Under the pieces are notes generated by a model. It was not told where the DNA came from and ran no database searches. It saw only the letters and a list, made by a program, of their open reading frames with translations. The position numbers were made by a program, and so were the translations under genes. This document shows, piece by piece, positions 19,028-27,002 of a DNA stretch of 64,000 bases; the stretch's first letter is position 1; each line of letters opens with the position of its first letter. This DNA is from Bacteroidota bacterium (GTDB taxonomy: Bacteria > Bacteroidota > Bacteroidia > Bacteroidales > Lentimicrobiaceae). The stretch lies in contig JAEYSM010000026.1 of assembly GCA_023434665.1 (NCBI GenBank), positions 72,565 to 136,564 on the forward strand. The letters are read 5' to 3'.

Positions 19028-19438
19028 TTATTTCTTTTTACCTTTTGCAGGAGCTGCAGCCTTACCACCTTTTGGACGTTTTGTCCCGTACTTTGAACGG
19101 CGTTGGTTACGACCATCTACACCTGATGTATCAAGGGCTCCTCTTATAATGTGATATCTTACACCTGGAAGATCCTTTACCCTGCCTCCACGGATCATTA
19201 CGATGGAGTGTTCCTGTAGGTTATGACCTTCACCAGGTATGTAAGCGTTTACTTCCTTACTGTTGGTGAGTCTAACCCTGGCTACCTTACGCATAGCAGA
19301 ATTTGGCTTTTTAGGTGTAGTGGTATAAACCCTTACACAAACTCCCCTTCGCTGTGGGCAACCATCCAGAGCAGGTGATTTACTCTTGTAGGTTAACTTT
19401 GTACGGCCTTTACGAACCAATTGCGAAATTGTAGGCAT
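19028..19438 (-). CDS. rpsL: 30S ribosomal protein S12
   Basis: Decoding-site protein. 136 aa. Starts MPTISQLVRKGRTKLTYKSK; the decoding loops TTPKKPNSAMRKV and GGRVKDLPGVRYHIIRG are intact, with the Lys residues whose mutation gives streptomycin resistance still Lys. The C-terminus has a basic tail. It is the first gene of the cluster, with a promoter 55-84 bases upstream. Confidence 0.98.
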   Translation of the reverse strand: MPTISQLVRKGRTKLTYKSKSPALDGCPQRRGVCVRVYTTTPKKPNSAMRKVARVRLTNSKEVNAYIPGEGHNLQEHSIVMIRGGRVKDLPGVRYHIIRGALDTSGVDGRNQRRSKYGTKRPKGGKAAAPAKGKKK

Positions 19439-19492
19439 ATCAATACTTTTAAATTTAGTTTATTGCTGCATTACCCATTTTTTTTGGGACTG

Positions 19493-19522
19493 CAAAAGTA
19501 CAACTATATTTGATAATTACAA
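19493..19522 (-). promoter_or_regulatory. promoter of rpsL and the ribosomal cluster
   Basis: On the minus strand TTG (19520-19522), a 19-base spacer, then TACTTTTG (19493-19500). This matches the Bacteroidota sigma-ABfr consensus TTTG/N19-21/TAnnTTTG. Transcription would start near 19487, about 50 bases before the rpsL ATG. The short leader contains a small CCC-A8-GGG hairpin. Confidence 0.75.
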
Positions 19523-19599
19523 TAAGCTGATAAAAAAATAATTACAATACTTTTGGCTTTGGAATCTACCTACCTTTAACTGACCTTACTTTCTTTCAG

Positions 19600-19816
19600 C
19601 ATCCGGATTTGTACGGAGGGAATTATTGATACCGGATAGACACAAGGCTTTTGCCTTTTAAGACGTAATCAGTTCCCTGTATTAGGGTGAGCACTTCTGC
19701 CCGGTACTGATCGAAACCTATAGTTGTCTATTTTATCAGGTTCCCTTGATTCGTAAAAATCTCAGAATTTTCTTCAAATCAATGGCGTATACTATTATAT
19801 ACTCCTTCGATTTGAG
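19600..19816 (-). ncRNA. candidate structured small RNA or long leader upstream of rpsL
   Basis: A promoter of its own (19821-19850) would start transcription near 19815. The RNA folds into several stems visible by eye. One is a 5' hairpin with CAAAUC/GAUUUG around a GUAUAU-AAUA-GUAUAC stem. A long closing stem pairs AGGGAA (19741-19746) with UUCCCU (19617-19622) and AUAGAC (19726-19731) with GUCUAU (19636-19641). Inside it are a 7-bp stem GAUCAGU (19706-19712) / ACUGAUU (19667-19673) and a hairpin AAGGC-AAAA-GCCUU (19644-19657). No matching open reading frame is seen, and no convincing terminator lies before the rpsL promoter, so it may also be a leader. A 6S-like RNA is one possibility. The 3' end is a guess. 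Confidence 0.5.
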
Positions 19817-19820
19817 GGTG

Positions 19821-19850
19821 CAAAATTAGCATTTAATTTAACACATCCAA
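19821..19850 (-). promoter_or_regulatory. promoter of the structured RNA upstream of rpsL
   Basis: TTG (19848-19850), a 19-base spacer and TAATTTTG (19821-19828) on the minus strand: a consensus Bacteroidota promoter about 330 bases upstream of the second one. Confidence 0.7.
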
Positions 19851-20015
19851 CTTTTTTTCAAGAAAAATGTAATAATTTATAGCAACTTCCAAATATTCTG
19901 TCCTTCAGGAGTAAACTATTGCCTATTTAGTGGTCCTTTACAAACTTTTTGTCTAAACATTGGTTCATTGCAAAATGCAAAATACCATACATCAACACCC
20001 TGATTTAATTTTTAA

Positions 20016-20948
20016 ATGAAATATACATTTCTTTTCATCATTGTTCTTCTGACCGGCTGTAGAAATGCCTGGGTAGACCCGGATAAGGAAGTCTGGATAG
20101 ATATGAATGATACAACCACTAGCACTGTCGAGCAATCTTATCAAGCTTCTAAAGATATAGTAAGGGTTGCAATTGCCTCGATGACTACCCCCGTCGAAAC
20201 CATGTATAAGTACGACCAGATGTTTTCATACCTTGAAAAACGTTTGAATAAGAAGATTGTACTTGTTCAGCGCAAATCATATAAAGAAGTGAATGACCTT
20301 CTTGAAAATAATGAGCTCGATATGGCCTTCATCTGTTCGGGAGCTTATGTCGCCGGAATGAAAGATTCAGCATTTAAGATCTTTTTAAATCCTATGCATA
20401 ATAAAGAGATTCATTACCATGCATATGTAATTACAAAAAAAGATTCACCTTTTAAAAATTTCAGTGATCTCGCCGGTAAGAAATTTGTTTATTCGGATTC
20501 ACTTTCAAATACCGGTATGTATTATCCGTTAAAAAAGATCAACGAATTGGGTATTGACCCTGATTCATTCTTTTCAAAAACCTATTTATCGAATGCTCAT
20601 AATAATTCTATGGCATTAGTAAACAGAGGCATAGTTGATGCAACTTCAGTCAATAGTCTTATATTTGATTATATTAAGAAAGTTAATCCCGAAAAAGTCA
20701 GCAATATTAAGATTATTGAAGTGAGCGAACCTTTTGGTATGCCCCCACTGGTTGTTTCAAACCACATTGATTCAGCATTATACCATGAACTGCATTCAAT
20801 ACTAACAGGTATGGATAAGGATCCCGAAGGCAATAAAATTCTCAGAGGTTTGATGATAGACAAGTATGTGGATGGCACCGACTCTAATTATAACAGTATT
20901 AGAGAAATGTGCAAATCAATTGGTTATCCTAACATTATGGCCAAATGA
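20016..20948 (+). CDS. PhnD-type periplasmic binding lipoprotein, probable sensor
   Basis: 310 aa. A signal peptide with lipobox LLTGC (Cys15) predicts a lipoprotein. The body is the type 2 periplasmic-binding fold of the phosphate/phosphonate (PhnD) family: VRVAIASMTTPVETMYKYDQ, then LLENNELDMAFICSGAYVAG and FVYSDSLSNTGMYYPLKKI. No ABC permease or ATPase is nearby. Its stop overlaps the start of the histidine kinase by 4 bases (ATGA). The likely role is therefore to bind a small ligand and pass the signal to the kinase, not transport. The ligand is unknown; the nar genes downstream make an oxyanion such as nitrate an attractive guess. Confidence 0.8.
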   Translation: MKYTFLFIIVLLTGCRNAWVDPDKEVWIDMNDTTTSTVEQSYQASKDIVRVAIASMTTPVETMYKYDQMFSYLEKRLNKKIVLVQRKSYKEVNDLLENNELDMAFICSGAYVAGMKDSAFKIFLNPMHNKEIHYHAYVITKKDSPFKNFSDLAGKKFVYSDSLSNTGMYYPLKKINELGIDPDSFFSKTYLSNAHNNSMALVNRGIVDATSVNSLIFDYIKKVNPEKVSNIKIIEVSEPFGMPPLVVSNHIDSALYHELHSILTGMDKDPEGNKILRGLMIDKYVDGTDSNYNSIREMCKSIGYPNIMAK

Positions 20949-22492
20949 TAGCAAAAAAATCACACCTTTTGACAAAAGTGCGGCTTCCATTATTTTGGAA
21001 ATTTACTATTGCAATTTCGTTTACTGTCTTTTTATTTGGCACTTTAAATCTCCTTTTTATAAGGAATCAGGTTTATCACACTTTCGAAGCGCAAATTGAG
21101 AGAAATGGGTTGAGCATAGCTTCTATCACGGCTGAGCAAATCGTTGATCCTCTCCTTTATAACGAAATTGCCACCGTAAATAACTTTCTTCTCAAAACTA
21201 AATCTGTCAATTCAGAAATTAAATACCTGATGGTAATTTCACCGGATAATGAAGTCATTGCTCATACATTTAGCTCAGATCCACCTAACAGCTTAATTAA
21301 TATTAATCAATTGGAAGAAAATGCAAATTCAGGGATCAAAATTATTTACAGTCTTTCTAAAAATGATACAGTGATCAGGGATTTTGCAATGCCAATTTTA
21401 AACAAAAGACTTGGCACGCTTCGTATTGGTTTTAGTGAACATGTGATCCAAAATCGACTTAAAGAAGCATCAAGCATGTTTATTGTTTTGGTATTTGGTC
21501 TATTAATTATAGGTGTGATAGCAGCATTCTTTTTGTCATTCATTATCTCAGAGCCAATTAAGAAAATGAGTCTGCAGGCCTCAAGTATCGACCTTAGTTC
21601 CCTGGAACAAAGGCTTCAGGGAATCAGACTAGCTAAAAAAGACAAATGGCTGAAATTGAAGAATCTGTTTAATATGACCGATGAGATTGATGTACTAGCC
21701 TATTCCTTCAATGAAATGCTTTCACGATTGAACCTTGCTTTTATAGAGCTTGAAAAAACCAGAGAATCATTAACACAAACTGAAAAGCTTGCTTCAGTTG
21801 GTACAGTAGCCGCCGGGTTAGCCCATGAAATAAATAATCCTCTTGCCGGAATGAGCAATTGTCTGCGTAGAATTTCTGAAAAACCAAATAACATTGATCA
21901 AAATCTGCAGTACATTAATCTAATGTCAGAAGCCATAGAGAAAATAAGCAGCGTGGTGACAGGGCTTCTCGATTTTTCGCGGAAACATGAAATGAATTTC
22001 AGTAAAATCGATCTGATCAAACTTATTGAAAATAGCATTTCTCTTATAAATTTTCAAATCAGACAGGCACATATAAACCTGGTGCGAGAGTATGAGTATA
22101 GAAATCTTTACATAGTAGGAAGTGGGAATCATCTTGAACAGGTATTTGTAAATTTGTTATTAAACAGCATTGACGCTATTAATGAGAAAGCAGTATCAAT
22201 AAAAGATTTCACCGGAACAATTAAGATAAATATCAGGAAAGACAGAAAGAGTGTAACAATTGAATTTGTTGATAATGGAATGGGGTTGGATCCTTCGAAA
22301 ATACCATTGATGTTCGAACCATTCTTTACTGATAAAAAGGTTAAATTGGGAACAGGATTGGGACTTGCCGTTAGTTCGGACATAATTAAAAAACATAATG
22401 GAGTAATAAGCGGTAAAAACGCACCTGATGGAGGTTTTATAGTGACAATAACTATCCCAAACGGATTAAATGTTTCAGATACAAACAACTAA
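20945..22492 (+). CDS. membrane sensor histidine kinase (NtrB-like)
   Basis: 515 aa inner-membrane kinase. TM1 is about residues 17-40, an extracytoplasmic sensor domain spans about 41-175, and TM2 about 177-201; a HAMP-like linker follows. The HisKA box is AGLAHEINNPLAGM with the phospho-acceptor His294. The ATPase domain shows the N box (QVFVNLLLNSIDAI), DNGMGLDP and GTGLGLAVS. It overlaps the PhnD-type lipoprotein gene by 4 bases and is followed after 12 bases by a sigma-54 activator, so the three genes look like one signalling operon. The sensor domain probably touches the lipoprotein, as in other systems with a binding-protein sensor. Confidence 0.9.
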   Translation: MIAKKSHLLTKVRLPLFWKFTIAISFTVFLFGTLNLLFIRNQVYHTFEAQIERNGLSIASITAEQIVDPLLYNEIATVNNFLLKTKSVNSEIKYLMVISPDNEVIAHTFSSDPPNSLININQLEENANSGIKIIYSLSKNDTVIRDFAMPILNKRLGTLRIGFSEHVIQNRLKEASSMFIVLVFGLLIIGVIAAFFLSFIISEPIKKMSLQASSIDLSSLEQRLQGIRLAKKDKWLKLKNLFNMTDEIDVLAYSFNEMLSRLNLAFIELEKTRESLTQTEKLASVGTVAAGLAHEINNPLAGMSNCLRRISEKPNNIDQNLQYINLMSEAIEKISSVVTGLLDFSRKHEMNFSKIDLIKLIENSISLINFQIRQAHINLVREYEYRNLYIVGSGNHLEQVFVNLLLNSIDAINEKAVSIKDFTGTIKINIRKDRKSVTIEFVDNGMGLDPSKIPLMFEPFFTDKKVKLGTGLGLAVSSDIIKKHNGVISGKNAPDGGFIVTITIPNGLNVSDTNN

Positions 22493-22504
22493 TGACCACA
22501 TATA

Positions 22505-23857
22505 ATGCTAAAGATTCTTGTTGTAGATGATGAGCGGATTGTTAGGGTAACCATCGCGGATGATTTAAAAGATGCCGGTTTTCAAGTCAGGGAATTTGCT
22601 TCTGCGGAATCTGCCTTCCAGCATCTTGTAGAAATCGATTCGAATGTCGATATAATAATCACCGACCTGAAAATGCCTGGTATAGATGGCCTTGAATTTT
22701 TAAGGAAAATAAAACAGATAAATCCTGAAATCTATGTGTTGTTAATGACTGCTCATGGTTCAATTCAGACTGCTGTCAAAGCAATGCAATTAGGTGCTTA
22801 TGATTATTTGGTAAAGCCATTCAACATCGATGAACTCCTGCTGATCATTAACAGAGTAAAAGAGCTTAAAGATATAAAGGCTGAAAATAAACAACTCAGG
22901 TTTCAAATCAATAAGAAATTCGATTTCAGCACTTTTGTTGGAATGAACGATGTAATAAGGGAAGTTTTTGAGCATGTAAAGATAATTGCTGAGAAAAATA
23001 TTACAGTGCTGATTGTTGGAGAGACCGGTACAGGTAAAGAGTTGCTTACAAATATTATACACTATAACAGCAACCGCAAAAGAGCACCTTTTATAAAGGT
23101 AAGTTGTGCCATTTTATCGAGAGAAATTTTTGAAAGTGAACTTTTTGGACATGAGAAAGGTGCTTTTACGGGAGCTGAAAAGCAGAAGATTGGACGGTTT
23201 GAAATGGCAAACGGAGGAACCCTTTATCTCGATGATATCGACGATATACCACTAGACCTTCAGGTAAAACTATTGCGAGTACTTGAAGAAGGCGAAGTGG
23301 AAAGAGTCGGCGGTAACGAAACAATCAAAGTAGATGTCAGGGTTATTGCCTCAACCAAGAAAAATCTTAAAGATATGGTAGATAAAGGAACTTTTCGCGA
23401 GGACCTTTATTACAGGTTAAATGTATTTCCCATTAACCTCCCTCCTCTAAGAGAAAGGCCTGGCGACATAGTTCTAATGGCACGCCATTTTGTAAATGAA
23501 TTTTCAGAAGGAGGAAAAACTACCATAGACGAGGAAGCTCTTGAATATTTGAAGAGCTATCCGTTCCCGGGGAATGTACGCGAAATAAAGAATTTAATGG
23601 AGCGATTGGTTTTATTGGCGCAGAATGGAATAATAACCAAAAACATGCTTCCAATTGAGGTTCGCTTTCCCGGACGTACTCATAATTGTTTCTACTTCGG
23701 CACCAAGTCACTCGATGAAATTGTACGTGAAGTTGAATCAAATGCCATTCGCGATGCGTTAATCCGTTCAGGTGGCAATAAAGCCAAAGCTGCAACCATG
23801 CTTCAAGTACCAGCTTCCACATTAAAGTCAAGAATTGAGAAATTAGGTTTGGAGTAA
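22505..23857 (+). CDS. NtrC-family sigma-54-dependent response regulator
   Basis: 450 aa, three complete domains. The receiver is at 1-120 with acidic residues DD (8-9) and phospho-acceptor Asp54. The AAA+ domain is at about 140-365 with Walker A GETGTGKE (172-179) and the sigma-54-contact loop GAFTGA (219-224) intact. A Fis-type helix-turn-helix is at the C-terminus (NKAKAATMLQVPASTLKSRI). It should activate sigma-54 promoters when phosphorylated by the adjacent kinase. A sigma-54 promoter lies about 400 bases downstream, before yceI, making that unit its most likely target. Confidence 0.93.
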   Translation: MLKILVVDDERIVRVTIADDLKDAGFQVREFASAESAFQHLVEIDSNVDIIITDLKMPGIDGLEFLRKIKQINPEIYVLLMTAHGSIQTAVKAMQLGAYDYLVKPFNIDELLLIINRVKELKDIKAENKQLRFQINKKFDFSTFVGMNDVIREVFEHVKIIAEKNITVLIVGETGTGKELLTNIIHYNSNRKRAPFIKVSCAILSREIFESELFGHEKGAFTGAEKQKIGRFEMANGGTLYLDDIDDIPLDLQVKLLRVLEEGEVERVGGNETIKVDVRVIASTKKNLKDMVDKGTFREDLYYRLNVFPINLPPLRERPGDIVLMARHFVNEFSEGGKTTIDEEALEYLKSYPFPGNVREIKNLMERLVLLAQNGIITKNMLPIEVRFPGRTHNCFYFGTKSLDEIVREVESNAIRDALIRSGGNKAKAATMLQVPASTLKSRIEKLGLE

Positions 23858-23935
23858 TAACTTCTTTTATTCTTGAACTTTTTGTAAGTATAAAAGAAAA
23901 AGAAAGTCATTTCAGGGCTATAATTGGCATTTATT

Positions 23936-23998
23936 TAATGGTTTCCTTACGGTTGGCTTACGGTTACCTTACTCTTTACTTACCGTTAAAATACGCTT
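23936..23998 (+). repeat. six direct repeats with 11-bp period
   Basis: Units begin at 23936, 23947, 23958, 23969, 23980 and 23991: TAATGGTT, TTACGGTT, TTACGGTT, TTACTCTT, TTACCGTT, ATACGCTT, each followed by 3 bases. The two best copies are identical and the others match 6-7 of 8 positions. An 11-bp period puts every copy on the same DNA face, as in direct-repeat sites for PhoB/OmpR-type winged-helix regulators. Confidence 0.6.
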
Positions 23999-24123
23999 AG
24001 AGTAATGATTCTGTAATTAAAGTCTATATCAACTCTAATCTATTGCCTGAATAGGCCAAACTTTTGAAGGCAAAAATTAATGTATACTAAACACTAATTC
24101 CACTAAAGCAGACCGCTGATTTT

Positions 24124-24139
24124 TCGTCGTTATCGACGA
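24124..24139 (+). promoter_or_regulatory. inverted repeat, candidate activator (enhancer) site
   Basis: Perfect palindrome TCGTCG-TTAT-CGACGA, with a further half site (CGTC) just after it at 24145. It is centred about 120 bases upstream of the sigma-54 -24 element, the usual distance for an NtrC-type enhancer site. Confidence 0.6.
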
Positions 24140-24192
24140 CATTTCGTCTGAATTTATTTCATACGCGGAATTATAAAAATCTCACAAACCGT

Positions 24193-24220
24193 CTTAACCC
24201 CTTTATTGTTAAGGCTTTTA
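24193..24220 (+). promoter_or_regulatory. element shared with the narK upstream region
   Basis: Contains GTTAAGGCTTTTA (24208-24220), identical to 27013-27025. The similarity extends to the left (CCCTTTATTG against CCCTTACTTGG). Here it also forms an inverted repeat CTTAAC/GTTAAG with a 9-base centre. Possibly a common regulator site for yceI and narK. Confidence 0.45.
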
Positions 24221-24249
24221 GTATTCATGTATTTAGATGTGAACATGAT

Positions 24250-24264
24250 TGGCAAGGTATTTGC
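24250..24264 (+). promoter_or_regulatory. sigma-54 (-24/-12) promoter of yceI
   Basis: TGGCAAGGTATTTGC: GG and GC are separated by exactly 10 bases and 13 of the informative positions follow TGGCAC-N5-TTGC. The predicted start is near 24276, about 25 bases before the yceI ATG. The same bases lie in an 8-bp inverted repeat (ATTGGCAA/TTGCCAAT), so an operator is the alternative reading. Confidence 0.7.
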
Positions 24265-24300
24265 CAATAACTAATCAAAAATCAAAAAATATCCATTAAA

Positions 24301-24897
24301 ATGAAAAAGATAACACTGGTATTACTTCTCACAGGAATTCTACTTCCTTTCCTAATTCAGGCCCAAGAAACATACAGAATCAAATCGCATAGCCTTGTTG
24401 TAGCAGGCACTTCCAATCTACATGATTGGACAGCAACTGCAGAAAAAGCAACAGGTACATTCACCATTAAACACAATGATAATAAAATGGTGTCAGTAAG
24501 CGCATTTGATCTTAAAGTTGATGCAAATTCGCTCAAAGGTTCAAAAGGAAGCATTATGAATTCAAAAATAGTTGATGCTCTGAACGCCAAAAAAAATCCA
24601 TATATCACCTTTAAATCAACCGGAGGTAACTTCACTGAGAAAGCAGGTGTATATAGAATTGCAGCCAATGGTATCCTAACTATTGCAGGAAAATCACAAA
24701 ATGTAACTGTTGAAGCTCAAGGTAAACTTTTGCCGAATGGTGACATCGAATTCTCGGGTACCCGTAAGCTTAAGATGACCGATTATAATATTGATCCACC
24801 AACTGCAATGCTTGGAACGATGACTACCGGCGATGAAATTACTCTGAATTTCAAGCTTACACTAAAATCAGACGAATCAACAGCTCAAAACAAATAA
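24301..24897 (+). CDS. YceI family periplasmic protein
   Basis: 198 aa. Signal peptide of about 22 residues ending QAQ, then a YceI lipocalin-like barrel: HSLVVAGTSNLHDWTATAEK at the start and LKMTDYNIDPPTAMLGTMTT near the end. Family members bind polyisoprenoid chains or similar lipids in the periplasm; a precise role here is unknown. It is the first gene behind the sigma-54 promoter and is followed by an outer-membrane barrel gene (39-base gap) and a second YceI-like gene. Confidence 0.88.
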   Translation: MKKITLVLLLTGILLPFLIQAQETYRIKSHSLVVAGTSNLHDWTATAEKATGTFTIKHNDNKMVSVSAFDLKVDANSLKGSKGSIMNSKIVDALNAKKNPYITFKSTGGNFTEKAGVYRIAANGILTIAGKSQNVTVEAQGKLLPNGDIEFSGTRKLKMTDYNIDPPTAMLGTMTTGDEITLNFKLTLKSDESTAQNK

Positions 24898-24936
24898 ACC
24901 ACAACAAACCAAATAATAACGTTAAATAAACCTTGT

Positions 24937-26289
24937 ATGAACATTAAATTTAAATTACTTATTGCTGCTTTAGCACTGTCAGTAACAGGTTACTCACAGG
25001 ATATCAACTTTAAAAGACCCGCTGACCAAAGAGGTGTAAATAAGTTTGAAACAACGAAGGTTGACACTGTACCTTTTGATGGGTTAAAAGTTAAAATAGG
25101 TGGTGCTTTCACTCAGCAGTTCCAGGCTTTAAGTCACTCTAACACAGCAACTCCCACTAACGATACCATTGCTGGTCGCCCATACAATCTCAATAAATTA
25201 TATCCATTAGCTCCTGGCTTTAATCTTGCAACTGCAAATTTACGTATCGACGTTCAGCTTGAAGATGGAATAAGCCTTACACTCGAAAACTACATGTCGT
25301 CACGTCACCACTCTGAATTCTGGGTTAAAGGTGGATATATTCAAATTGATAAACTACCTATGTTTGGTAATCCAGAATGGTTCTCAAAGTATGTAACCGT
25401 TAAAGTTGGACACTTTGGTGTAAATTACGGTGACCAGCAATTCCGCAGAAGCGACAATGGGAATACTGTTCATAACGCATTTGTTGGTAATTACATCCTC
25501 GATGCATTTGCTACTGAAATCGGAGCTGAAGTTTATGTTTATCCAACCAACGGAGTATTTGTAATGGCTGGTATGACAAGCGGACTTATCAACGGCGATG
25601 TCAAAGAAGCATATCTTCCCGATGGATCAGTACTAAAGAAAAATCCATCTTTACTTTTAAAAGCAGGATTCGACAGAGAAGTTTCCGATGATTTGAGATT
25701 GAGATTAACAGGTAGTTTATATACCAATCCCGGAACAACCCGTAATACTTTATATGCAGGTGACAGAACAGGATCTCGCTATTATATGGCCGGTGAACCT
25801 GAAGGCAGCCTCTCAAACGGAGCATTTGTTGCTTCTGCGCCGGGAACTCAGTTCACATCAGGTCGATTGAATCCTAATCTCACTAAAAAGATAACCGCAA
25901 TCTCTATTAATCCATTTGTAAAGTTTAAAGGACTTGAGTTGTTTGGAACTTATGAAATTGCAAACGGTTCTGAAGCATCTACAGTTAGTGTTCCTGATCC
26001 TGAAACACGCAAATTCACTCAACTTGCAGGTGAAGTGGTTTACCGTTTCCTCCCACGTGAACAGATGTTCATCGGAGCAAGGTACAATTCTGTTGCCGGA
26101 CAACTTCAGGGATATACAGATGACATCTCCATTGATCGTACACAACTTTCAATTGGATGGTACACAACCCGCAATTTACTTGTTAAATTAGAATATGTAT
26201 CTCAGAAATACAATGATTTCAGGGCTACAGATTATCGCAATGGACTTGAATTTAATGGAGTAATGCTGGAAGCAGCTATAGCTTTCTAA
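24937..26289 (+). CDS. outer-membrane beta-barrel protein, porin-like
   Basis: 450 aa. Signal peptide ends at about residue 20 (SVTGYSQ). The rest has the alternating pattern of barrel strands and ends in an aromatic residue (LEAAIAF), the usual signal for barrel assembly. Segments such as VTVKVGHFGVNYGDQQFRRS and LRLRLTGSLYTNP recall phosphate-selective-porin type barrels, but the assignment to a family is loose. Position between two YceI genes and next to nitrate-respiration genes suggests a role in passage of a small solute across the outer membrane. A strong terminator follows. Confidence 0.75.
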   Translation: MNIKFKLLIAALALSVTGYSQDINFKRPADQRGVNKFETTKVDTVPFDGLKVKIGGAFTQQFQALSHSNTATPTNDTIAGRPYNLNKLYPLAPGFNLATANLRIDVQLEDGISLTLENYMSSRHHSEFWVKGGYIQIDKLPMFGNPEWFSKYVTVKVGHFGVNYGDQQFRRSDNGNTVHNAFVGNYILDAFATEIGAEVYVYPTNGVFVMAGMTSGLINGDVKEAYLPDGSVLKKNPSLLLKAGFDREVSDDLRLRLTGSLYTNPGTTRNTLYAGDRTGSRYYMAGEPEGSLSNGAFVASAPGTQFTSGRLNPNLTKKITAISINPFVKFKGLELFGTYEIANGSEASTVSVPDPETRKFTQLAGEVVYRFLPREQMFIGARYNSVAGQLQGYTDDISIDRTQLSIGWYTTRNLLVKLEYVSQKYNDFRATDYRNGLEFNGVMLEAAIAF

Positions 26290-26301
26290 GGTTTAAACAA
26301 A

Positions 26302-26329
26302 GGAGCCCCTCCTGAGGGGGTCTCCTTTT
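26302..26329 (+). terminator. terminator after the porin-like gene
   Basis: GC-rich hairpin GGAG-CCCCTC-CT-GAGGGGG-TCTCC followed by TTTT. It ends 15 bases before the second YceI gene, so that gene is read by readthrough or from a separate start. Confidence 0.8.
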
Positions 26330-26343
26330 AAATATTAAATACC

Positions 26344-26973
26344 ATGATTGCAAACATAATTATCATCACTCTTCTAAACTTGATTACATCAGGGTTTTCC
26401 AGTGCACCGGCAGTTAAAGTGTCGAAAGTAAACTATACCGTAACGGAAAAAAGTTCACTAACTATCGCTGGGTCAAGTAATGTAAACAAGTTTTCTTGTA
26501 CCACATACGATAACTTATCGAGTGGAGTGATCTACATTGAGGCAGAAGATGGTGGGGATTATGTTAAATTTAATAATGCTGTATTGTCTATCAACATCAA
26601 GTCGTTCGACTGTCGTAATCCCATGTTGAATAAAGACTTTTACAATACTCTGAATGCAAAAGAAACACCCACCATCGACATACAGTTATTAACAGCAACT
26701 CCGCTCACAAGGGGCAGGATTCTAAATGCAAATAGTGGCAAATTCAATGCTGATGTAGCCATCAGTCTTAACGGCACAAGTAAGCCTGAACAAATCATCG
26801 TTTCATGGCAAAAGGTCGGAAATAATCTCTATCGCTTCCAGGGTGAAAAAAAGCTACACATGACAGACTTCGACATCGAAGCTCCGGTAGCAGCGTTGGG
26901 CCTTATCAAGGTAAACAACGATATCAACATCCAGTTTGACCTGTATGTACAGGCAAGTCAAAAAGTACTCTAA
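26344..26973 (+). CDS. YceI-like periplasmic protein (second copy, divergent)
   Basis: 209 aa. Hydrophobic N-terminus (about 1-20) as export signal, then a YceI-like domain: SSLTIAGSSNVNKFSCTTYD at the start and KKLHMTDFDIEAPVAALGL near the end. It is clearly related in plan to the gene at 24301 but quite diverged, and has two Cys (in FSCTT and FDCRN) that the first copy lacks. It sits 54 bases after the barrel gene, behind a terminator hairpin, and before the narK unit. Confidence 0.8.
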   Translation: MIANIIIITLLNLITSGFSSAPAVKVSKVNYTVTEKSSLTIAGSSNVNKFSCTTYDNLSSGVIYIEAEDGGDYVKFNNAVLSINIKSFDCRNPMLNKDFYNTLNAKETPTIDIQLLTATPLTRGRILNANSGKFNADVAISLNGTSKPEQIIVSWQKVGNNLYRFQGEKKLHMTDFDIEAPVAALGLIKVNNDINIQFDLYVQASQKVL

Positions 26974-27002
26974 TCCAGATAAACCCCAAACTATAATGCA
27001 TT

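Larger units (their letters stand above)
19439..20015. other. divergent intergenic region rpsL / PhnD-like gene
   Basis: 577 bases without a protein gene. The left two thirds hold two minus-strand promoters of the Bacteroidota type and a structured RNA segment between them (separate entries). From about 19850 to 20015, in front of the plus-strand PhnD-like gene, the DNA is AT-rich. I see no full TAnnTTTG promoter or sigma-54 site there. Confidence 0.6.
23858..24300. other. regulatory intergenic region upstream of yceI
   Basis: 443 bases without a gene. In order: an AT-rich hairpin just after the regulator gene (23861-23898, no T run, so not a clear terminator); six 11-bp repeats (23936-23998); a perfect inverted repeat (24124-24139); a stretch shared with the narK upstream region (24193-24220); and a sigma-54 promoter (24250-24264). 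Such a layout fits a complex activator-dependent promoter. Confidence 0.65.

Noticed and set aside
20016..20948. Phosphonate ABC importer
   Set aside because: No permease or ATPase gene is adjacent; the gene is coupled to a histidine kinase instead.
23861..23898. Hairpin after the sigma-54 activator gene as terminator
   Set aside because: The stem is AT-rich and no T run follows on the plus strand.
23936..23998. CRISPR array
   Set aside because: Units are only 8 bases with 3-base gaps; no repeat-spacer structure and no cas genes in the window.
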